From Dermatophilus congolensis (GTDB lineage Bacteria > Actinomycetota > Actinomycetes > Actinomycetales > Dermatophilaceae), in the NCBI GenBank assembly GCA_030538115.1, contig JAUNUP010000023.1, positions 1-24,528 of the forward strand: 24,528 nucleotides of DNA, read 5' to 3'. The translations under genes and the position numbers were made by a program. The notes beneath the pieces were generated by a model. It was not told the DNA's origin. It ran no database searches and was given only the letters and a program-made list of their open reading frames with translations. This document shows positions 1-8,182 of this stretch, in pieces (the first letter of the stretch is position 1; each line of letters opens with the position of its first letter).

Positions 1-32
1 GACCCCGCTCCCATGCTTATGTAGTCCGCAGG

Positions 33-443
33 TCACAGACCCAGCGCGTCTGCACCCTCCGGGCTCGAATCGCGCAGGAAGGTCACGCAACGCTCGTGCT
101 CGGGCGACTCGCCGATCGCCTCCGCAGCCCGCGCCAGCGCAGCGAGCGCACGCAGGAACCCGCGGTTGGGCTCGTGCGACCAGGGCACAGGCCCGGCACC
201 TTTCCAGCCGTTGCGACGCAACGCGTCGAGCGAACGGTGATAGCCGGTACGCGCGTACGCGTAGCCGGTGACCGCCTCACCGTCGGCGAGAGCGTCTTCG
301 GCGAGCTGCGCCCACGCGAGAGCCGAATCAGGGTGCGCCGCAGCCGCCTCCCGCGCCGACGACCCGGCTGCCAGCAGTGCGGCAGCCGGGTCGTCGGGAA
401 GCAGGGTGGGCGGCGGGGCGAGTAGGTTCTCTCGATCCGCCAC
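33..443 (-). CDS. DUF3151 family protein
   Basis: A 136-residue protein of the actinobacterial DUF3151 family; its biochemical role is unknown to me. The N-terminal stretch with PPTLLPDDP, followed by an Ala-rich helical region and the segment GYHRSLDALRRNGWKGAGPVPW, is what I recognise as this family. The frame is open up to 503, but I choose the GTG at 443 because an AAGGAG motif lies five bases before it and because translation then begins close to the conserved region. The start is 17 bases after the fba stop codon on the same strand, so the two are probably cotranscribed. The fba-DUF3151 pairing is common in Actinobacteria. No membrane segment or signal peptide is visible. Family assignment is fairly secure; function is open. 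Confidence 0.85.
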   Translation of the reverse strand: MADRENLLAPPPTLLPDDPAAALLAAGSSAREAAAAHPDSALAWAQLAEDALADGEAVTGYAYARTGYHRSLDALRRNGWKGAGPVPWSHEPNRGFLRALAALARAAEAIGESPEHERCVTFLRDSSPEGADALGL

Positions 444-460
444 AACCACTCCTTCGTAGG

Positions 461-1495
<1,035 letters not shown>

Positions 1496-1673
1496 GTGAT
1501 TCTCCTTGCGATGCGGGTACGAACCGGCGGCACGATCTGCGCGTTCAGCTCGATCTTGCTCACTGCTCGTGCTGCTGACCAGACGGACGGACCGCCCGGA
1601 GGGGCTGCTTTCATCCTACGGGTGAGGGCGGGTCAGTACGGCCCGAGGCGGCAGGTTGCCCGATCTGATCGCG

Positions 1674-2315
1674 TTACGGGCTCTGGTCGAAAACGTGGCG
1701 CCGCACCCAAGCGTGCATCGCGATCGCGGCGGCGGCACCGGCGTTCATCGAACGCGTCGAGCCGAACTGCGCAATCTCGAGAATGACGGCGCAGGCATCG
1801 ATCGCCTCCGGCGTGAGGCCCGGCCCCTCCTGACCGAACACCATGACGCACTGCTGCGGGAGGTCGTAGGTCTCCAACGGCACCGCGCCGGGCACGTTGT
1901 CGAGGCCGATGATGGGGATCGGTGCGCCGCCCTCTCCGGCTGTGGCGGCCCACTCTTGCAGGTGCGCCACGTCGGGGTGGTGGAATTCGCGCTGGTAGCG
2001 GTCGGTGACCATCGCCCCGCGCCGGTTCCAGCGGCGGCGGCCGACGATGTGGAAGGCCGCGACGTTCATCGCGTTCGCCGTGCGGATCACCGAGCCGATG
2101 TTGAAGTCGTGGCCCCAGTTCTCGACCGCGATGTGCAGGCCGTGGCGGCGGGTATCGAGGTCGGCGACGATCGCCTCGTGGCGCCAGTAGCGGTAGCGGT
2201 CGAGTACGTTGCGGCGGTCGCCGTGGGCGAGCAGGTCGGGGTCGTAGCGCTCCGCCTCGTGGCCTTGCGGCCACTCCCCTTCCCACGGGCCGACGCCCAC
2301 CTCTACATCGCTCAC
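1674..2315 (-). CDS. TrmH/SpoU-family RNA methyltransferase
   Basis: A SPOUT-fold methyltransferase predicted to 2'-O-methylate ribose in tRNA or rRNA using S-adenosylmethionine. The three family motifs are present in order: NIGSVIRTAN (motif 1), VFGQEGPGL (motif 2) and a variant motif 3 with GSTRSMNAGAAAAI, where SLN is more usual than SMN. The RRRWNRRGAMVTDRY segment is typical of the actinobacterial branch. The frame is open to a GTG at 2357, but that start lies inside a strong hairpin, so I prefer the GTG at 2315, which gives 213 residues starting MSDVEVGVGPWEGEW. The upstream Shine-Dalgarno match is weak, so the start is uncertain. The target nucleotide cannot be read from the sequence. 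Confidence 0.88.
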   Translation of the reverse strand: MSDVEVGVGPWEGEWPQGHEAERYDPDLLAHGDRRNVLDRYRYWRHEAIVADLDTRRHGLHIAVENWGHDFNIGSVIRTANAMNVAAFHIVGRRRWNRRGAMVTDRYQREFHHPDVAHLQEWAATAGEGGAPIPIIGLDNVPGAVPLETYDLPQQCVMVFGQEGPGLTPEAIDACAVILEIAQFGSTRSMNAGAAAAIAMHAWVRRHVFDQSP

Positions 2316-2344
2316 CGCGCCATTCAACCCCACCGACGCGAGAA

Positions 2345-2378
2345 CCCGGAGTCTCACCCTTGGGGGCGAGGCTCCGGG
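2345..2378 (-). terminator. hairpin terminator 3' of lemA
   Basis: An inverted repeat pairs CCCGGAG (2345-2351) with CTCCGGG (2372-2378). Inside it CTC/GAG and CCC/GGG pair around a TTGG loop, with two single mismatches. It lies 30 bases after the lemA stop codon on the minus strand. No T-run follows, as is common in high-GC Actinobacteria. Its position also argues that the next gene starts downstream of it. Confidence 0.6.
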
Positions 2379-2407
2379 CTCTCGGTGAAGCTGTGGCGTT
2401 CTTGACG

Positions 2408-3163
2408 TCAGCGGGTCTGCTCGTCGGGGCGCTTGTCCTGGATCGGGCTCGGCGTGTAGTTCTGGCCGAGGCCCTCGTTCGGGTTGTAGCCGGAGAGCTG
2501 GCCGGGAGCCTCCGAACCGCCCACGGCACCCTGCTGCCCCTGCTGGCCCGAGCCCAGACCGCCCTGGCCGGGGCCAGCGATGGTGCCGCCGCCCTGACCG
2601 AAGTTGACCTGGGGAACGACCTTGGCCGACTCCTCCGCCTCGAAGTACTCGGCCTTACGCACACCCGCCATGCCGGCGAAGATGTTGGTCGGGAACGACT
2701 CGACCTTGGTGTTGAGGTCACGCACGGTCGCGTTGTAGTAGCGGCGGCCAGAGGCGATGCGGTCTTCGGAGGCGGACAGTTCGTTCTGCAGGGCCATGAA
2801 GTTCTGGTTGGCCTTGAGGTCGGGGTACGCCTCGGTGATGCTCATGAGGCGACCGAGAGCCTGGTTGAGTTCGCCTTCGGTCTGCGCGAGCTGCTCGGGC
2901 GACTGCGGGCCGCTGATCGACTTCGCGCGCGCCGCCATCACGGCCTCCAGCGTGCCGCTCTCGTGCGCGGCGAAGCCCTTGACCGTCTCGACGAGGTTGG
3001 GGATGAGGTCGTTACGGCGCTTCAGCTCGACATCGATCTGACGCCACGCCTCTTCGGTGAGGTTGCGGCCCTTGATGAGCGAGTTGTAGGTCGATACCCC
3101 GAACACGCCGACGCCCACGACGAGCAGCACGAGGACGAGCAGGACGATGAGCACGGCGGACAT
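2408..3163 (-). CDS. lemA: LemA family membrane-anchored protein
   Basis: A 251-residue LemA-family protein. A single hydrophobic N-terminal segment (about residues 3-24, rich in Val/Leu) is followed by the family signature around NSLIKGRNLTEEAWRQIDVELKRRNDLIPNLVETVKGF and a long helical domain through about residue 180. The family is widespread but has no settled biochemical function. Membrane tethering with the helical domain on one face is the usual prediction. The C-terminal 60 residues are low-complexity, rich in Gly, Gln and Pro. I choose ATG at 3163 because AGGGGAG lies seven bases upstream and the membrane segment then begins at the N-terminus; the frame itself is open to 3208. A TACGAT hexamer (3207-3212, minus strand) is a possible -10 box. 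Confidence 0.93.
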   Translation of the reverse strand: MSAVLIVLLVLVLLVVGVGVFGVSTYNSLIKGRNLTEEAWRQIDVELKRRNDLIPNLVETVKGFAAHESGTLEAVMAARAKSISGPQSPEQLAQTEGELNQALGRLMSITEAYPDLKANQNFMALQNELSASEDRIASGRRYYNATVRDLNTKVESFPTNIFAGMAGVRKAEYFEAEESAKVVPQVNFGQGGGTIAGPGQGGLGSGQQGQQGAVGGSEAPGQLSGYNPNEGLGQNYTPSPIQDKRPDEQTR

Positions 3164-3259
3164 GAAGTCTCCCCTGATTAGAGCGGCTGTGTTCCGAACT
3201 TCACCCATCGTAACGAGACGAGTGGCGCCAGACGTTCCCGGAAACCCCCAAGGGGTGAA

Positions 3260-3817
3260 TCAGGCGAGGCCGAGGTCGCCCAGGCCGTAGGCGTACAAGT
3301 ACGGCACTCCCGAAGCGGCCTGGATCTTCTCGGCGGCACCGGAGGATCGGTCGGCGATCACGGCGACGGCGACGACCTCGGCCCCCGCCTCTGTGCAGGC
3401 CTCGACCGCCGTGAGCGGCGAGCCGCCGGTGGTCGACGTGTCTTCGACGACGAGAACTTTGCGTCCCTTGATCGACGGTCCCTCGATGCGCTGCTGCAGG
3501 CCGTGAGCCTTCTCGGCCTTGCGAACGACGAACGCGTCGAGGCGCTTTCCGTCGGCCGCGGCCGCGTGCAGCATCGCGGTGGCCACGGGGTCTGCGCCCA
3601 TGGTCAGGCCGCCGACGGCGTCGAACTCCAGGTCGGAGGTGAGGTCCCGCAACACCCTGCCCACCAGTGGCGATGCCTCGCCGTCGAGGGTGATGCGGCG
3701 CAGGTCAACGTAGTAGTCGGCCTCTTTGCCGGAGGAGAGGGTCACCTTGCCGTGGACGATCGCCTTCTCCTTGACGAGTTCGAGCAGGCGGGCACGGTCA
3801 GCATTCGAGTCGGTCAC
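3260..3817 (-). CDS. pyrE: orotate phosphoribosyltransferase
   Basis: A 185-residue enzyme that transfers ribose 5-phosphate from PRPP to orotate, giving OMP in de novo pyrimidine synthesis. The PRPP-binding signature VLVVEDTSTTGGS is at residues 121-133, and the catalytic flexible-loop region RKAEKAHG is at 99-106. LSSGKEADYYVDLR (28-40) matches the N-terminal family region. The start is GTG at 3817, nine bases after the stop codon of the upstream dehydrogenase. No Shine-Dalgarno is present. Instead TAGGCT (3824-3829, minus strand), which contains that stop codon, lies exactly six bases before the GTG. The gene may therefore be read by coupling, from its own leaderless transcript, or both. 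Confidence 0.96.
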   Translation of the reverse strand: MTDSNADRARLLELVKEKAIVHGKVTLSSGKEADYYVDLRRITLDGEASPLVGRVLRDLTSDLEFDAVGGLTMGADPVATAMLHAAAADGKRLDAFVVRKAEKAHGLQQRIEGPSIKGRKVLVVEDTSTTGGSPLTAVEACTEAGAEVVAVAVIADRSSGAAEKIQAASGVPYLYAYGLGDLGLA

Positions 3818-3826
3818 GCTCGAAGC

Positions 3827-4630
3827 CTATGCCGAGCCGCCCTTACGAATGTTCCTGCGGCGGGCCGGGTGGCTGCCGCGGCCGATGACCGCGCGAACGA
3901 CCGAGCGGGGCAGCACATCGATCGCCGTGGAGAGGGCCGCGTAGCGCTTGCTCGGCACGCTGATGACGCGGCCACGGCGGGCGTCGGCGAGGCCCTGGCG
4001 CACGACCTCCGGGGCGTCGAGCCAGGCCAGCGCGGGTAGCGACGACATGTTCATCTCGGCGCGCTGGTGGAACTGCGTGTGGGTGAAGCCGGGGCAGACG
4101 GCGGTGGCTGTGACGCCGGTTCCCGCGAGTTCGAGGGCGAGGGATTCGGTGAACGTCGTGACCCAGGCCTTGGCGGCGGCATAGGTGCCGCCGGGGATGA
4201 ACGCGGCGACCGACGCGACGTTGACGATGGTGCCCCGGCCCCTCTCGCGCATGGCGCGGCCGGCGGCGTGGGAGAGCACCAGGGTGGCGCGGCAGAGCAC
4301 GTCGAGCATGGTCTCCTCAGCCGCGATGTCGCCTCTGAGAAAGCTGGTCCGTAGGCCGTATCCGGCGTTGTTGACGAGCAGGTCGATCGGCCCGAGTTCG
4401 CCTGCGGTGGCCACGCGCTGGGCGACGCGCTCGAGGTCGTCGCGGTTGCTCAGGTCGGCAGGCAGCACCTCGGTGCGGATTCCGTACGCGGCTCGCAGGC
4501 GCTCCGCCACGGCCTCCAGGTCGGAGCGGGTACGCGACACCAACACGAGGTCGTGCCCGGAGGCAGCCAGTTGGGTGGCGAACTCGGCTCCAAGGCCAGC
4601 ACTGGCACCGGTGATGAGGGCTGTCGTCAT
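3827..4630 (-). CDS. short-chain dehydrogenase/reductase
   Basis: A 267-residue classical SDR oxidoreductase, predicted to use NAD(P)(H) on an unidentified carbonyl or alcohol substrate. The cofactor motif TGASAGLG is at residues 7-14, NNAG at 87-90, and the catalytic Ser140, Tyr150 and Lys154 are in place (YAAAK). Arg33 in VSRTR after the second strand suggests a preference for NADP(H). The C-terminal region with Arg-rich end (about residues 240-267) resembles SDRs annotated as acyl-chain or sterol-type reductases, but I would not assign a substrate. The ATG start lacks a Shine-Dalgarno; TACGCT (4637-4642, minus strand) sits six bases upstream, fitting a leaderless mRNA. pyrE follows nine bases downstream. 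Confidence 0.92.
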   Translation of the reverse strand: MTTALITGASAGLGAEFATQLAASGHDLVLVSRTRSDLEAVAERLRAAYGIRTEVLPADLSNRDDLERVAQRVATAGELGPIDLLVNNAGYGLRTSFLRGDIAAEETMLDVLCRATLVLSHAAGRAMRERGRGTIVNVASVAAFIPGGTYAAAKAWVTTFTESLALELAGTGVTATAVCPGFTHTQFHQRAEMNMSSLPALAWLDAPEVVRQGLADARRGRVISVPSKRYAALSTAIDVLPRSVVRAVIGRGSHPARRRNIRKGGSA

Positions 4631-4675
4631 GTCGCCAGCGTAGGCAGGCGGCTCCGGGCCCCATAGGGTGGCGGC

Positions 4676-5467
4676 GTGCGTATCGCGAGCTGGAACATCA
4701 ACTCCGTCCGAAGCCGGATCGACCGAGCCGTGGCGCTGCTACAGCGACACGACATCGACGTGCTCACCTTGCAAGAGACCAAGTGCAAGGACGCACAGTT
4801 TCCGCTGTTGCCGCTGCACGAGGCCGGGTACGAGGTCGCGATGCACGGGATCAACCAGTGGAACGGCGTCGCGATCGTCTCGCGGGTCGGGCTGGAGGAC
4901 GTGCAGGTCGGGTTCGACGGGATGCCGACCTTCGGTGAGCCCGAGCCCGCCGCCGAGGCCCGCGCGATAGCTGCGACCTGCGGCGGGGTTCGCGTGTGGA
5001 GCCTGTACGTGCCCAATGGGCGCGAACTCGACCATCCGCACTACCACTACAAACTCGAGTGGCTTCGGCAGTTGCGTGACCGCGGCTCCGAGTGGCTGGC
5101 CGCCGACGAGTCGGCGCAGATTCTGCTCACCGGGGACTGGAACGTAGCTCCCACGGACGAAGACGTCTGGGATCCGGCGTTCTTCGAGGGGCTCACGCAC
5201 GTCTCGCAGCCGGAGCGCGACGCGTTCGACGCGGTGGTCGCGGCCGGTTTCGCGGATGTCGTGCGGCCCCACACGCCGGGCCCCGGCACGTACACCTACT
5301 GGGACTACCAACAGCTCCGCTTTCCCAAGCGCCAGGGCATGCGCATCGACTTCGCGCTCGCCTCCCCCGCACTCGCGGCCCGTGTGACGGGGGCGTTCAT
5401 CGACCGCGAAGAACGCAAGGGCAAGGGCGCCAGCGACCACGCCCCGGTGATCGTCGACATCGACTGA
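4676..5467 (+). CDS. xthA: exodeoxyribonuclease III
   Basis: A 263-residue exonuclease III/AP endonuclease of the Xth family, acting in base excision repair by cutting at abasic sites and trimming 3' ends. The active-site set is visible: Asn7 (WNINS), Glu34 (LQETK), Tyr111, Asp154 and Asn156 (GDWNVAP), Asp225 (GMRIDF) and Asp254-His255 (SDHAPV). The length is normal. The GTG start gives the conserved N-terminus MRIASWNINS. No clear Shine-Dalgarno is seen. TAGGGT (4664-4669) lies six bases before the GTG, with TAGGCA (4641-4646) as a candidate -35 at 17 bases spacing, so the transcript is probably leaderless. It diverges from the dehydrogenase gene across 45 bases. Confidence 0.96.
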   Translation: MRIASWNINSVRSRIDRAVALLQRHDIDVLTLQETKCKDAQFPLLPLHEAGYEVAMHGINQWNGVAIVSRVGLEDVQVGFDGMPTFGEPEPAAEARAIAATCGGVRVWSLYVPNGRELDHPHYHYKLEWLRQLRDRGSEWLAADESAQILLTGDWNVAPTDEDVWDPAFFEGLTHVSQPERDAFDAVVAAGFADVVRPHTPGPGTYTYWDYQQLRFPKRQGMRIDFALASPALAARVTGAFIDREERKGKGASDHAPVIVDID

Positions 5468-5504
5468 CCAGCTCGTCGAGTCGCCTTCGGGGGCTGAGCA
5501 GGGC

Positions 5505-5510
5505 TAGGGT
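5505..5510 (+). promoter_or_regulatory. candidate -10 box of the thi operon
   Basis: TAGGGT fits the actinobacterial TANNNT -10 form and would place transcription start at about 5516-5519, immediately before the first paired base of the riboswitch at 5520. No good -35 is visible. The 52-base spacer after xthA shows no clear terminator. Confidence 0.45.
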
Positions 5511-5519
5511 TACCGACCA

Positions 5520-5596
5520 GACGCGGGGTGCCGCATGTGAGCGGCTGAGATCACACCCGTCGAACCTGATCTAGGTAGTTCTAGCGAAGGGACGTC
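5520..5596 (+). promoter_or_regulatory. TPP riboswitch (THI element)
   Basis: A thiamine pyrophosphate-sensing leader just upstream of thiM. Conserved THI-box pieces are GGGGTGCC (5525-5532), CTGAGA (5545-5550), ACCCGT (5555-5560), GAACCTGATC (5562-5571) and GCGAAGGGA (5584-5592). Helices can be traced: P1 pairs GACG (5520-5523) with CGTC (5593-5596), P3 pairs GCCGC (5530-5534) with GCGGC (5541-5545), and CTAG (5571-5574) pairs with CTAG (5581-5584). The conserved 3' AAGGGA (5587-5592) also sits eight bases before the thiM ATG, where a Shine-Dalgarno belongs. Ligand binding would therefore mask the ribosome site directly and reduce translation of the operon when TPP is plentiful. Confidence 0.97.
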
Positions 5597-5600
5597 AGCC

Positions 5601-6431
5601 ATGGTCGGCGACTCACCTGTTCAAGCATTGCCCGTCGCGCCTGTCACGCCTGAGGCCATCGGGGAGGCCCTGGTCCGGCTGCGTGAGACCAGCCCGCTCG
5701 TGCAGAGCCTCACCAACATCGTCGTCGCGAACTTCACCGCGAACGTGCTGCTCGCAGCGGGCGCGGCGCCCGCGATGATCGACAACACACACGAGGCGGC
5801 CGGGTTCGCGGCCATCGCCTCCGGGGTGCTGATCAACCTCGGCACGCCCCAGGACGACACGACCGCGGCGATGCGGGAGGCCGCTCGGTCGGCCCACTCC
5901 GCGGGCACGCCCTGGGTGCTCGACCCCGTGGGAGCGGGCGGGCTGCCGTGGCGCACCGAGATCGGGCGTGAGCTGCTTGCCGAATATCGGCCCGTGATCG
6001 TGCGCGGCAACGCCTCCGAGATCCTCGGCATCGCGGGCGGTGTGGGAGGTCGAGGGGTCGACTCCACTGCGACCAGCGACGATGCCCTGGAGGTCGCCCT
6101 GCGGTTGGCCACGGAACACGGCTGCGTCGTCGCAGCGAGCGGCGAGACCGACGTCATCACAGACGGCACCCACACGGTGCGGCTGTCGAACGGCGTACCG
6201 ATGCTCACACGCGTGATCGGCACCGGCTGCTCGCTCGGCTCCCTCATGGCGGCCTATGCCTCCGTCGCTCCGCCCCTGGTCGCGGCGGCCGCGGCCACCA
6301 GCCACCTCAACATCGCCGGCGAGTCGGCCGCCCGGCTCAGCTCCGGCCCCGGCAGTTTCGCCGTGGCATTGCTCGATTCGCTGGACGCTGTGACTCAGGA
6401 GCATGTGGCCGAGACCGTCCGGATCGCGTGA
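5601..6431 (+). CDS. thiM: hydroxyethylthiazole kinase
   Basis: A 276-residue ribokinase-like ThiM that phosphorylates 4-methyl-5-(2-hydroxyethyl)thiazole with ATP, salvaging the thiazole half of thiamine. Diagnostic regions are SPLVQSLTN (31-39), GAAPAMIDN (54-62), LDPVGAGG (107-114), RGNASEI (135-141) and the catalytic anion-hole motif GTGC (207-210, Cys210). The length is normal. It is the first gene of the riboswitch-controlled cluster; its stop codon overlaps the thiE GTG as GTGA, pointing to coupled translation. Confidence 0.97.
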   Translation: MVGDSPVQALPVAPVTPEAIGEALVRLRETSPLVQSLTNIVVANFTANVLLAAGAAPAMIDNTHEAAGFAAIASGVLINLGTPQDDTTAAMREAARSAHSAGTPWVLDPVGAGGLPWRTEIGRELLAEYRPVIVRGNASEILGIAGGVGGRGVDSTATSDDALEVALRLATEHGCVVAASGETDVITDGTHTVRLSNGVPMLTRVIGTGCSLGSLMAAYASVAPPLVAAAAATSHLNIAGESAARLSSGPGSFAVALLDSLDAVTQEHVAETVRIA

Positions 6432-7192
6432 AAGGCCAGGTCACTGCACAGATGAACACCAACATTCCCACCAACTCCGCCGCGGACAACACCACAGACA
6501 GCACCACTGCGCAGAACGTCGAAGGGCGAAACGGCCGCCCGGCGCTGGACCTGTCGGTCTACCTCGTCACCGACACGGCCTTGTGTGGGGCTCTCGGCGT
6601 CGCGGAGACCGCGCGCCAGGCCGTCGCGGCGGGCGCGACGCTTGTGCAAGTCCGCGACCCTGACGCCTCCGACGACGAGTTCGTGGCCCTTGCAACCGAA
6701 GTCGTGCAGGCACTGCGCGGCTCGGGGGTTCCGGTGCTGCTCAACGACCGGGTGCACCTCGTTGCGGCCACCGGCGCCGATGGGGCGCACGTGGGCCAGA
6801 GCGACATGCCCGTCGCCGAAGCGCGTGCTCTGATCGGCGACAACGCGATCCTCGGACTGTCGGTGACGAACCGGGCCCAGTTGGAGGCTGCGACCTCCGG
6901 CGAGCGCTACCCCGCCTCCGCGCTCGACTACCTCGGGCTGGGCCCGATGCGTCCGACCTCGACGAAGCCGAACCACGCCCCGCCTTCCGGGCTCGACGGG
7001 CTCGCCCGCCTGGCCGCTGACTCGCCCTGGCCGACCTGTGCCATCGGAGGCGTCAAGGCGGCCGACGCGGCAGCGATCCGAGCCGCCGGCCTCGACGGGA
7101 TGGCCGTGGTCAGCGCGATCTGCGGCCAACCCGACGTCACGGCGGCCACGCGCGAACTCGCCGAGAACTGGCACGCGCCCGCATCCGAGTAG
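6428..7192 (+). CDS. thiE: thiamine phosphate synthase
   Basis: ThiE joins HMP pyrophosphate to hydroxyethylthiazole phosphate, making thiamine monophosphate. The barrel domain starts near residue 41 with LSVYLVTDT. LNDR (105-108), HVGQSDMP (121-128), GLSVT (143-147), GPMRPTSTK (172-180) and AIGGV (205-209) match the family. The usual QxREK diphosphate-contact motif reads QVRDPDA (74-80), so the common Lys is replaced. The first 40 residues are rich in Asn, Thr and Gln and are not part of the domain; an ATG at 6452 would remove only eight of them. The GTG at 6428 overlaps the thiM stop and has no strong Shine-Dalgarno, so the exact start is uncertain. The total is 254 residues, longer than the usual 210-220. 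Confidence 0.94.
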   Translation: MKGQVTAQMNTNIPTNSAADNTTDSTTAQNVEGRNGRPALDLSVYLVTDTALCGALGVAETARQAVAAGATLVQVRDPDASDDEFVALATEVVQALRGSGVPVLLNDRVHLVAATGADGAHVGQSDMPVAEARALIGDNAILGLSVTNRAQLEAATSGERYPASALDYLGLGPMRPTSTKPNHAPPSGLDGLARLAADSPWPTCAIGGVKAADAAAIRAAGLDGMAVVSAICGQPDVTAATRELAENWHAPASE

Positions 7193-7283
7193 CACCTCTC
7201 GAGGCGCCCAGGCCGCCCCGGTCGCGCCGCACTTGCGCAGCGAAAGGCGCCCACGAACCACCCCTGCGCATCACTGCGCGACC

Positions 7284-7299
7284 TGCGGGAAACCCCGCA
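7284..7299 (+). other. small hairpin just before the thiD ribosome site
   Basis: TGCGGG (7284-7289) and CCCGCA (7294-7299) form a perfect six-base stem with an AAAC loop, ending one base before the GAAAGGAG (7301-7308) that serves thiD. It lies in the 121-base thiE-thiD spacer, the longest in the operon. That spacer contains no second THI box. The stem is too short to be called a terminator with confidence. It may be a processing or mRNA-stability element, or chance in GC-rich DNA. Confidence 0.35.
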
Positions 7300-7313
7300 C
7301 GAAAGGAGATGCC

Positions 7314-8144
7314 ATGGCAGCGCCGCCAGTGGCCTTGACCATCGCCGGAAGCGACCCCTCGGGAGGCGCCGGGATCCAGGCCGACCTCAAGACCTTCTCC
7401 GCCCTCGGAGCATTCGGCACCAGCGTGATCACGGCATTGACCGCCCAGAACACACAGGGCGTCACCGGGGTGCACGTCGTGCCGGTCGACTTCGTGCGCG
7501 CCCAATTCGAGACCCTCGTCTCCGACGTGCGCATCGACGCGATCAAGATCGGAATGCTCGCAGGCGCCGACCTGGCAAAGGAGGTCGGTGCGCTACTCAC
7601 CGAATACCGTGGTCAGCGCGCGACCGACGGACTCGACCCCGTGGCCATCGTGCTCGACCCCGTCATGGTCGCGACCAGCGGAGACCGTCTGCTCGACGAG
7701 AACGCGATCGCAGCGCTGCGAGACCTGCTGCCCCTGGTCGACATCGTCACGCCGAACCTTCCCGAGGCGGCCGTGCTGCTCGACACGGAGCCCGCCTCCG
7801 GTATCGACGAGATGACCGCGCAGGCTCAACGCCTACGCGAGCTGGGCGTCAAGGCGGCACTCGTCAAAGGCGGGCATCGGCTCGACGAGGCGGCGACCGA
7901 CATCCTCGCCGACGCATCCGGAGTCGTGCACCTCACCTCCCGTTTGATCGACACTAACAACACGCACGGAACCGGCTGCACGCTCAGCTCCGCGCTGGCC
8001 GCCCTACGCCCTCAGCGCGCCGACTGGCGCACCACCGTGACCGACGCCAAGAACTGGCTCACCGAGGCCCTCGCCCACGCCGACGAACTCGAGATCGGCC
8101 ACGGTCACGGCCCGGTACACCACTTCCACGCCCTCTGGCACTGA
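7314..8144 (+). CDS. thiD: hydroxymethylpyrimidine (phosphate) kinase
   Basis: A 276-residue ThiD that phosphorylates HMP and then HMP phosphate to HMP pyrophosphate, the substrate of ThiE. The N-terminal ALTIAGSDPSGGAGIQADLK is the family hallmark (residues 7-26). KIGML (78-82), VLDPVMVATSGDRLL (113-127) and the catalytic GTGC (219-222, Cys222) follow. I choose the ATG at 7314 because AAGGAG lies five bases upstream and the conserved region begins at once; the same frame is open further 5' into thiE without a domain. tenA follows after 38 bases. Confidence 0.97.
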   Translation: MAAPPVALTIAGSDPSGGAGIQADLKTFSALGAFGTSVITALTAQNTQGVTGVHVVPVDFVRAQFETLVSDVRIDAIKIGMLAGADLAKEVGALLTEYRGQRATDGLDPVAIVLDPVMVATSGDRLLDENAIAALRDLLPLVDIVTPNLPEAAVLLDTEPASGIDEMTAQAQRLRELGVKAALVKGGHRLDEAATDILADASGVVHLTSRLIDTNNTHGTGCTLSSALAALRPQRADWRTTVTDAKNWLTEALAHADELEIGHGHGPVHHFHALWH

Positions 8145-8182
8145 CCCCGCACTGACCCGCACGACGACCCAAGGAGATCAAC

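Noticed and set aside
2316..2357. A longer TrmH-family protein starting at the GTG at 2357
   Set aside because: That GTG lies inside the lemA terminator hairpin, and the extra 14 residues do not resemble the family N-terminus.
7193..7313. A second THI element before thiD
   Set aside because: No CTGAGA, ACCCGT or GAACCTGATC blocks occur in this spacer.
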